A DNA stretch of 5,023 nucleotides from Bacillota bacterium (GTDB taxonomy: Bacteria; Bacillota_I; Bacilli_A; RFN20; CAG-826). Below, piece by piece: positions 1-5,023 of the stretch (the stretch's first letter is position 1; each line of letters starts with the position of its first letter). A program made the position numbers and the translations under genes. A model generated the notes under the pieces. The model was not told the DNA's origin and did not search any database. It worked only from the letters and a program-made list of their open reading frames with translations. The DNA is taken from NCBI GenBank assembly GCA_030831415.1, contig JAURLC010000085.1, positions 1-5,023 on the forward strand. Direction: 5' to 3'.

Positions 1-1734
1 AGGCATGGAAACCACATGAATTCCAATTTGTCGCTGGGCAAGATTCGCTTGTACTTCTAATGCCAAGGATACTTCTGAACCGGTTGCAACCACCGTCCAT
101 GGATTGGCAAGATTAGACGGCGAAAGCATATAGCCCCCTTGACGAACGAGTTGGTTATTAGAGGTGCCAAGTAACGGTAATTTTTGTCGACTAAGGACAA
201 TCACTGATGGACGCGAGGTTTCTTGTAATGCCGCTAACCATGCACCGAGAGTTTCCTTAGCATCCGCAGGACGATAGACACGAATATTAGGAATAGCTCG
301 TAACATCGCTAATTGATCGATAGGTTGATGCGTAGGGCCATCTTCTCCTAATGCGACCGAATCATGCGAAAACACAAAAATGGAAGGAAGGTGCGATAAA
401 GCAGCTAGACGAATCGCCGGTTTCATATAATCAGCAAATGCTAAAAATGTCCCCGTAAATGGACGAAGTCCACCATGAAGTACCATCCCATTTTGAATAC
501 TTGCCATTGCAAATTCACGAATGCCAAAATGAATATTTCGTCCTTCAGGATGCTCAAAAGACATATCCGGTGTATCAGGTAAGGTTGTCATCACGGATTT
601 TGCCACATCCGCAGAACCACCGACCAAAGAAGGTATGGCTTTGGCAAGGGATTGGATAATCAATAAGGAACTGTTGCGTGTTGCATCATGGTAGCCTTCT
701 TTAAACTCAACAAGTGGTTGAGAAGAAGAAAGCCAAGAGCCTTGCAAGGAAGCATTAAATCTTTTCGCATCTTCAGGCTGAGAATTTTGCCATGATTGCT
801 TCGTTTTTTCCCAAGCACGATAGGCTTTTTTTCCTCGTTTTAAAACAGCAGATTGAAATGATTCATAAATAGAGGCAGGTATCTCAAAAGGCGGATAATT
901 CCATCCAAACGATTGTTTTGCGGTCAACCCATCTTGTTCACCTAGAGGGTTTCCATGAACTTTATATGTCCCTTGATTTATCGAGCCTCGTCCGATGACC
1001 GTTTTGATCATGATCATCGTTGGTTTTTCAGTTTGTCGTTTCGCTTTTTTTATCGCTTTGTTGATGGCGTCTGTATCTTCACCATCTTTAACGACGATGA
1101 CATTCCATCCTGTTGCAAGAAACCGCGCCTTCACATCTTCGGAGAATGATTGATGGAGAGGACCATCGAGTGTTACATCGTTTGCATCGTAAAATAAAAT
1201 TAATTTCGATAATTTTTGATGGGCGGCAAACGACATCGATTCTTGGGAAATACCTTCTTGTAAACAGCCATCCCCTGATAACACATACGTATAATGACCA
1301 AACAAATCATCCCGTTTGTACAAATTTCGCAAAGTACGTTCAGCAAGTGCCATCCCCACTGCTTGAGCAATTCCTTGACCTAAGGGGCCAGTCGTCGCAT
1401 CAACACCTGGCGTCATATGAACTTCCGGATGTCCTGGTGTGATTGAACCTAATTGACGAAAGGATTTGATATCATCGATTGAAAGGTTGTAACCCGCTAA
1501 ATGTAACGTTGCATACAACAGCATACTCGCATGTCCTGCGGATAACACAAATCGATCTCGATTCATCCACGTTGGTTGTTTAGGATAGGTGACCATGTGG
1601 TTGGCAAATAAGGTCGCCATTAAAGGAGCACTACCTATTGGCATACCAGGATGACCTGATTTCGCTAAGTTCGTTGCATCAATGGATAAGGCACGAATGG
1701 CACCAATCACAAGATTCAATTCATTATTTTTCAT
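1..1734 (-). CDS. tkt: Transketolase, 3' end cut off by the window edge
   Basis: Thiamine diphosphate (ThDP) and Mg-dependent enzyme that moves two-carbon ketol units between sugar phosphates in the cytosolic non-oxidative pentose phosphate pathway. The frame is open from ATG at 1734 to base 1, giving 578 residues of a family that is usually about 660, so only the end of the C-terminal domain is missing. The N-terminal ThDP domain shows GHPGMP (27-32, H28), AGHASMLLY (66-74, H68), GHPE (101-104), TTGPLGQG (114-121), the Mg/ThDP motif GDG...N (D155, E160, N185) and KVHGNPLG (258-265, H260). The middle domain has FGIREFAM (403-410) with the ThDP-activating E407, then H457, D465, H469 and R516, all offset by four from the E. 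coli numbering. The C-terminal domain begins near ATGSEVSLA (550-558). The start overlaps the end of aspS by 11 bases and is preceded by GGAGG. Minor departures are A69 for the usual Gly and V381 for the usual Asn after GGSAD. All catalytic residues in view are present, so activity is expected. Confidence 0.97.
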   Translation of the reverse strand, partial: MKNNELNLVIGAIRALSIDATNLAKSGHPGMPIGSAPLMATLFANHMVTYPKQPTWMNRDRFVLSAGHASMLLYATLHLAGYNLSIDDIKSFRQLGSITPGHPEVHMTPGVDATTGPLGQGIAQAVGMALAERTLRNLYKRDDLFGHYTYVLSGDGCLQEGISQESMSFAAHQKLSKLILFYDANDVTLDGPLHQSFSEDVKARFLATGWNVIVVKDGEDTDAINKAIKKAKRQTEKPTMIMIKTVIGRGSINQGTYKVHGNPLGEQDGLTAKQSFGWNYPPFEIPASIYESFQSAVLKRGKKAYRAWEKTKQSWQNSQPEDAKRFNASLQGSWLSSSQPLVEFKEGYHDATRNSSLLIIQSLAKAIPSLVGGSADVAKSVMTTLPDTPDMSFEHPEGRNIHFGIREFAMASIQNGMVLHGGLRPFTGTFLAFADYMKPAIRLAALSHLPSIFVFSHDSVALGEDGPTHQPIDQLAMLRAIPNIRVYRPADAKETLGAWLAALQETSRPSVIVLSRQKLPLLGTSNNQLVRQGGYMLSPSNLANPWTVVATGSEVSLALEVQANLAQRQIGIHVVSMP

Positions 1735-3463
1735 GTTTTACCTCCACATGGATATCTGTTAATTGTTCAGGTTCAACAGGACTTGGTGTCCCTTCAAGTA
1801 ATCCAATCATTTTTAAGTTTTTTGGGAATGCGATGACATCCTTAATATTATCCGTTCCAGTCAAAATCATCGTTAATCGATCAAGGCCAAAAGCAACCCC
1901 TCCATGAGGTGGCGTCCCATAATGGAATGCTTGAATAAACCAACCAAATTTACGTTCAATCGCCTGATCATCCATACCTAGTAGTTCAAAAATTCGACGT
2001 TGCATCGCTTGATCGTAAATTCGCATCGAACCTCCACCTGCTTCATATCCATTAATCACCAAATCATACGCTTGGGCAATAACGCGTTCTGGATGCGTGT
2101 CTAGCAGGGGAATATCTTCATCACGAGGACGGGTGAAAGGGTGATGTGCACTAACCAATTGACCTTTTTCATTTTTATCAAATAACGGGAAATCCGTCAT
2201 CCAGGCAATCGCTACGTTGTTTATATCCACACAGTTGAGTAATGCGGCTGCCTTCAATCGAAGCAATCCTAAAATCGCAAGGAGTTGTAAGCGATCATCA
2301 TGGCTCGCTGCAATGGCAACATCGCCTTCTTTCATCGATAATGCTGCAAATAATTCCGTTGGTTGTTGCACAAATTTTGCAAAGGAGCCCGTTAAAGTCC
2401 CTTGTTCATTTTTTAATAAAACAAGTCCTTTTAACCCGAGGGGTTTTACAAAGGTTGTCCATTCATCCAAAATTTTTCGTGTTAAAAGGGAGAGAGCTGC
2501 AGGTAATACAAGCACACGCGTATACGAACCTGCGAAACCTGCAGTTTGATAAGCATCGAGTAAAGGTTGAGGTGCTTCCTGAATTTTTAAATCAAACCGA
2601 AGATCTGGTTTATCACTTCCAAACGATTCCATTGCTTCTTGATACGTTAAACGAACAAAAGGGCGAGAAATCGTCATCCCTTTGACTTCTAAGAAAACTT
2701 CAGCAATCGCCTCTTCCATCAAATGTAAAAACTCATCTTGGGTTAAAAAAGAAGCTTCTACGTCAATTTGAGTGAAGTCAGGCTGACGATCAGCACGCAA
2801 ATCTTCATCACGAAAACAACGGGCAATTTGATAGTAACGATCAAATCCACCGATCATGAGCAATTGTTTGTAAATTTGTGGAGACTGCGGTAGTGCATAA
2901 AAAGACCCAGCGTGAATACGGGAAGGAACTAAAAAGTCACGTGCCCCACCAGGAGTGGATAACGTTAATAGTGGGGTTTCAATATTAACAAACTGATGCT
3001 TCTCAAAAAAACGATGGAAAACATTCATAATTTTCGAGCGAATGCGAATCGTTTGCTGCATCGGTTGACGACGTAAATCCAAATAACGATGTTTAAGGCG
3101 AATATCTTCACCTGCATCGGTGACATCATCGATGATGAGTGGAGAAACATCACTCATATTCAAAATGTGTAAACTTTGAACTTTGATTTCGATGTCACCC
3201 GTTGCTAAAGCAGGATTGGGTACATCCTTACGAGAAACGATTCCTTCCACTTGAATTAAATATTCATGTTTAACGTCTGCAAACTGTTGTTTTTCATCCA
3301 GCATTAATTGAACAATGCCTGAATAATCGCGTAAATCTAAAAAGATGAGGGATCCTAAATTACGTTTTCGTTGAACCCAACCAACTAATTTGACCGTTTC
3401 ACCAACATGACGTAATCGAAGTTGGCCATTAAGATGACTACGATAATAGGAAACGTTATTCAT
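1724..3463 (-). CDS. aspS: Aspartyl-tRNA synthetase (bacterial type, class II)
   Basis: Charges tRNA-Asp with aspartate using ATP, in the cytosol. The chosen start (ATG at 3463) gives 579 residues, close to the roughly 590 of bacterial AspRS. An in-frame ATG at 3481 would add six residues but has no Shine-Dalgarno, whereas AAGAGGG sits 8 bases before 3463. An OB-fold anticodon-binding domain spans about 23-105, including GWVQRKRNLGSLIFLDLRD (28-46). Class II catalytic motifs follow: motif 1 near 158-170, QSPQ (193-196), motif 2 with FRDEDLRADRQPDFTQID (217-234), HHPFT (440-444), NGYE (471-474), GGGSMR (476-481) and motif 3 GLDRL (526-530, R529). The region of about 285-410 between motifs 2 and 3 matches the bacterial GAD insertion. 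Leu36 in the RNLG segment is the residue type reported for discriminating AspRS (His in some non-discriminating forms), so a discriminating enzyme is inferred. Oddity: the flipping loop reads STPGGARDF (169-177) instead of the usual STPEGARDF. The gene overlaps hisS by 8 bases and transketolase by 11. Confidence 0.98.
   Translation of the reverse strand: MNNVSYYRSHLNGQLRLRHVGETVKLVGWVQRKRNLGSLIFLDLRDYSGIVQLMLDEKQQFADVKHEYLIQVEGIVSRKDVPNPALATGDIEIKVQSLHILNMSDVSPLIIDDVTDAGEDIRLKHRYLDLRRQPMQQTIRIRSKIMNVFHRFFEKHQFVNIETPLLTLSTPGGARDFLVPSRIHAGSFYALPQSPQIYKQLLMIGGFDRYYQIARCFRDEDLRADRQPDFTQIDVEASFLTQDEFLHLMEEAIAEVFLEVKGMTISRPFVRLTYQEAMESFGSDKPDLRFDLKIQEAPQPLLDAYQTAGFAGSYTRVLVLPAALSLLTRKILDEWTTFVKPLGLKGLVLLKNEQGTLTGSFAKFVQQPTELFAALSMKEGDVAIAASHDDRLQLLAILGLLRLKAAALLNCVDINNVAIAWMTDFPLFDKNEKGQLVSAHHPFTRPRDEDIPLLDTHPERVIAQAYDLVINGYEAGGGSMRIYDQAMQRRIFELLGMDDQAIERKFGWFIQAFHYGTPPHGGVAFGLDRLTMILTGTDNIKDVIAFPKNLKMIGLLEGTPSPVEPEQLTDIHVEVKHEK
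1740..1745 (-). promoter_or_regulatory. Ribosome binding site of transketolase, inside aspS
   Basis: GGAGGT on the minus strand ends 6 bases before the ATG at 1734. It lies within the last codons of aspS, and the aspS stop falls 11 bases into the transketolase gene. This fixes the transketolase start and suggests that its translation is coupled to that of aspS. Confidence 0.85.
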
Positions 3464-4772
3464 GATGGTCGCCCTCTTCATCGTGATGATGATGGCCAGG
3501 TTGATTCGTCAAATGCTGCATTAAATGCACGACTTCTCCAACTGGAACTTGTTGTTGCTCTTGGGTTTGTAAGTTTTTAATCGTGACAATATTGGATTTC
3601 ATTTCTGTTTCTCCGATGATAACGGCATAAACTGCGTCACGTTTTACAGCTGATTTAATCGATGATTTCAATGATTTATGTTCAAGATTGAGTTCCGTTT
3701 TAAAGTTTGTATATCGGAAATTATGGGCAAGTCTAAATGCATATTGATCGGTGAGAGGTTCCATTGAAATGATGTACAGATCGACGTAACTGCGAACACC
3801 CTCTAATCTTCCCGCATCTGTTAGTAAGGCTAAAATGCGTTCAATCCCAAAGGCAAAACCAACGGACATTACGGATGGTCCACCTAATTCTTCAACGAGT
3901 CGAGGAAATTGACCCCCTGCACCAATCGCACCATAATCTTTCCCAGTTTTGGAAACAAAATGATATTCAAAAACACAATCGGAGTAATAATCTAATCCTC
4001 GAACGAGTTGTGGATCGAGTTTCCATTGAATCTTAATCGAGGTTAAAGCTTCTTGAACGGTTTTAAACGCTGCTTGAGATGCCTCCGATAAGTAATCACC
4101 AATGACAGGGGCTTGCAATCCGAGTTGGTGATCGGAAGGGATTTTGCAATCAAGTAACCGTAAAGGATTGGTTTGAAAACGTTGCTTACAATCTTCACAA
4201 ATATTGGCTAAATGAGGTTCATAATACGATTTTAACGCCTCTTTATAAGCAAGACGTGTTGCCTCATCCCCAAGAGAATTAATCGAAACGGTGACATTTT
4301 CAAAACCTAGCATTTCTAATACTGTAATGCCTGTTGCGATGGTTTCAGCAACAGATAAAGGGGACGTAATGCCGATGTGTTCAACACCAAATTGATGAAA
4401 TTGACGAAATCGTCCTAATTGAGGACGTTCATATCGAAACGCAGGTCCTACATAATAAAGTTTTAACGGTAAGTCTTGGGTATGGAGGAGCTTTTGTTCA
4501 ACCACACTACGAATCACACCAGCCGTTAATTCAGGACGTAAGGTTAGGGAACGATCACCCTTATCCATAAAGGTGTACATTTCTTTTCGAACGATATCGG
4601 AGCTATCGCCAACCGAACGCGTAAAAAGTTCGGTATGTTCAAACATCGGGGTACGAATACCCGCATAGCCATATAACTTGGCAATGTTTATTAACGCTTG
4701 TTCGACTTGCTCGACAGCTTCTACTTCGCCTAAAAGCCAATCTTTTGTCCCTTTGGGTTGTTTAATATCCAT
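3456..4772 (-). CDS. hisS: Histidyl-tRNA synthetase with a His-rich C-terminal tail
   Basis: Class II synthetase that charges tRNA-His with histidine using ATP, normally as a cytosolic dimer. At 438 residues it is slightly longer than the usual 420-430. The N-terminal PKGTKD (6-11) is typical. Motif 1 lies near 38-65, followed by LRPE (78-81). Motif 2 (106-134) has FRYERPQ with R113, then Q127 and E131 at the same numbers as in E. coli. The inserted region carries CEDC and NPLRLLDCK (192-210). The HisA motif is LVRGLDYY (256-263) with catalytic R258, and motif 3 is FGIER (308-312). Residues about 328-425 form the anticodon-binding domain, which argues against the catalytic-only paralogue HisZ. 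Two oddities stand out. The HisB motif reads GGQFPRL (286-292) instead of GGRYDGL. The protein ends in GHHHHDEEGDHHE (426-438), a tail not expected in the family. An AGGAG site precedes ATG 4772. There is no T-box or other leader, because rel ends only 8 bases upstream. Confidence 0.96.
   Translation of the reverse strand: MDIKQPKGTKDWLLGEVEAVEQVEQALINIAKLYGYAGIRTPMFEHTELFTRSVGDSSDIVRKEMYTFMDKGDRSLTLRPELTAGVIRSVVEQKLLHTQDLPLKLYYVGPAFRYERPQLGRFRQFHQFGVEHIGITSPLSVAETIATGITVLEMLGFENVTVSINSLGDEATRLAYKEALKSYYEPHLANICEDCKQRFQTNPLRLLDCKIPSDHQLGLQAPVIGDYLSEASQAAFKTVQEALTSIKIQWKLDPQLVRGLDYYSDCVFEYHFVSKTGKDYGAIGAGGQFPRLVEELGGPSVMSVGFAFGIERILALLTDAGRLEGVRSYVDLYIISMEPLTDQYAFRLAHNFRYTNFKTELNLEHKSLKSSIKSAVKRDAVYAVIIGETEMKSNIVTIKNLQTQEQQQVPVGEVVHLMQHLTNQPGHHHHDEEGDHHE
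3472..3478 (-). promoter_or_regulatory. Ribosome binding site of aspS, inside the hisS tail codons
   Basis: AAGAGGG on the minus strand ends 8 bases before the aspS ATG at 3463. It is encoded by the Glu-Glu-Gly codons of the HisRS C-terminal tail and is flanked by His codon runs at 3483-3494 and 3462-3467. The start and stop share the sequence ATGAATAA, so ribosomes finishing hisS can restart on aspS. This site decides between the two candidate aspS starts. Confidence 0.8.
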
Positions 4773-4777
4773 GCTAA

Positions 4778-4782
4778 CTCCT
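4778..4782 (-). promoter_or_regulatory. Ribosome binding site of hisS
   Basis: AGGAG on the minus strand ends 5 bases before the hisS ATG at 4772 and shares two bases with the TAG stop of the upstream rel gene. This leaves no room for a separate promoter or leader immediately before hisS. Confidence 0.85.
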
Positions 4783-5023
4783 AATGAATGACACGATGGA
4801 TTTCATATACACCGGCCACATTTAATAATACATTAAAAACATCACTTAATCGCTTGGAATCACTCACTGAAATTGTAGCTTTAATCGTGGTTGTTTGGTT
4901 TTGCGGATGAAGTAACGCGTTTAAACTACTCACGGTTATTTTCATTTGAGAAAAAACACCCATGACATCAATAATGAGATTATTTCGATCACTACATTCA
5001 ATACGTATATCAACAGGGTGTGG
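4781..5023 (-). CDS. relA: RelA/SpoT-family (p)ppGpp synthetase/hydrolase, C-terminal ACT domain only (5' end outside window)
   Basis: Only the last 80 residues are visible. The frame is open to the right edge, so the internal ATG at 4963 is not the true start. The segment begins HPVDIRIECSDRNNL, continues through DVMGVFSQMKITVSSLNA and ends in a GVYEIHRVIH terminus. This matches the ACT (RRM) domain that closes long RelA/SpoT/Rel proteins (typically PVDIEV..DR.GLL.DV, then I.SV.A, ending V..V.RV). Long Rel enzymes make and break (p)ppGpp in response to uncharged tRNA on the ribosome, and the ACT domain takes part in ribosome contact and regulation. The catalytic HD and synthetase domains lie beyond the window and were not seen. 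A gene next to hisS is the usual place for rel in Bacillota, although dtd often sits nearby and is absent here. The Gly usual in the DR-x-G-L turn is Asn (visible residue 15). Family assignment is strong from pattern and context, while exact enzyme activities are inferred. Confidence 0.9.
   Translation of the reverse strand, partial: PHPVDIRIECSDRNNLIIDVMGVFSQMKITVSSLNALLHPQNQTTTIKATISVSDSKRLSDVFNVLLNVAGVYEIHRVIH

Noticed and set aside
1005..1016. Palindrome TGATCATGATCA
   Set aside because: It comes from Met-Ile-Met-Ile codons inside transketolase and is in no regulatory position.
459..1442. Three plus-strand open frames (459-659, 955-1149, 1113-1442)
   Set aside because: All are antisense to the transketolase reading frame, which has family motifs throughout. 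The translations look like random composition.
1638..1907. 89-codon plus-strand open frame spanning the aspS/transketolase junction
   Set aside because: It is antisense to two real genes, has no motif and no convincing start signal.
2242..2685. 147-codon open frame on the plus strand, plus an overlapping 110-codon frame at 2217-2549
   Set aside because: Both lie wholly antisense to the well-supported aspS gene, have no recognisable motif and no clear ribosome binding site, and are explained as shadows of its codon use.
3124..3137. Perfect 14-base palindrome CATCATCGATGATG
   Set aside because: It encodes Ile-Ile-Asp-Asp inside aspS, where ATC ATC GAT GAT is palindromic by chance. No partner copy was seen.
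3464..3481. Upstream aspS start at 3481 (six extra residues)
   Set aside because: No Shine-Dalgarno precedes it, while AAGAGGG is ideally spaced for the ATG at 3463. The shorter start also fits the usual AspRS N-terminus and the 8-base stop/start overlap.
3456..4772. HisZ (ATP phosphoribosyltransferase regulatory subunit) as an alternative to HisS
   Set aside because: The full motif 2, the catalytic Arg in LVRGLDYY and a C-terminal anticodon-binding domain are present, and aspS is adjacent. HisZ lacks the anticodon domain and sits in his operons.

Overview
The window looks like housekeeping DNA from a low-GC Gram-positive-type bacterium (Bacillota or a close relative). The evidence is the A/T-leaning codon use (many TTA, AAA, GAA and CGA codons), strong AGGAG/GGAGG ribosome binding sites, and the order rel - hisS - aspS, which is a well-known Bacillota arrangement. 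TGG encodes tryptophan and no in-frame TGA interrupts the genes, so the standard bacterial code fits. The genus cannot be settled by eye.

All genes lie on the minus strand, so they read from right to left. At the right edge (4781-5023) is the 3' end of a RelA/SpoT-family (p)ppGpp synthetase/hydrolase, covering its C-terminal ACT domain. Eight bases later comes hisS (histidyl-tRNA synthetase, 3456-4772). Its last codons overlap the start of aspS (aspartyl-tRNA synthetase, 1724-3463). The end of aspS overlaps the start of a transketolase gene (1-1734), which runs off the left edge with about 578 of roughly 660 residues visible.

The packing is extreme: one 8-base gap and two overlaps of 8 and 11 bases, each with a good Shine-Dalgarno inside the upstream gene. 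This suggests one transcript with translational coupling. No internal promoter, terminator, T-box leader, RNA gene, repeat array or mobile element was seen. Functionally the cluster joins the alarmone response to uncharged tRNA, two tRNA-charging enzymes and a pentose phosphate pathway enzyme.

I found no novel multi-gene system. The points worth a second look are molecular details. HisRS has a histidine-rich acidic tail whose codons sit on the aspS ribosome binding site. HisRS also has a non-canonical HisB motif. The usual Glu of the AspRS flipping loop is replaced by Gly. A conserved Gly in the Rel ACT domain is replaced by Asn. Transketolase is joined to the tRNA synthetase operon.
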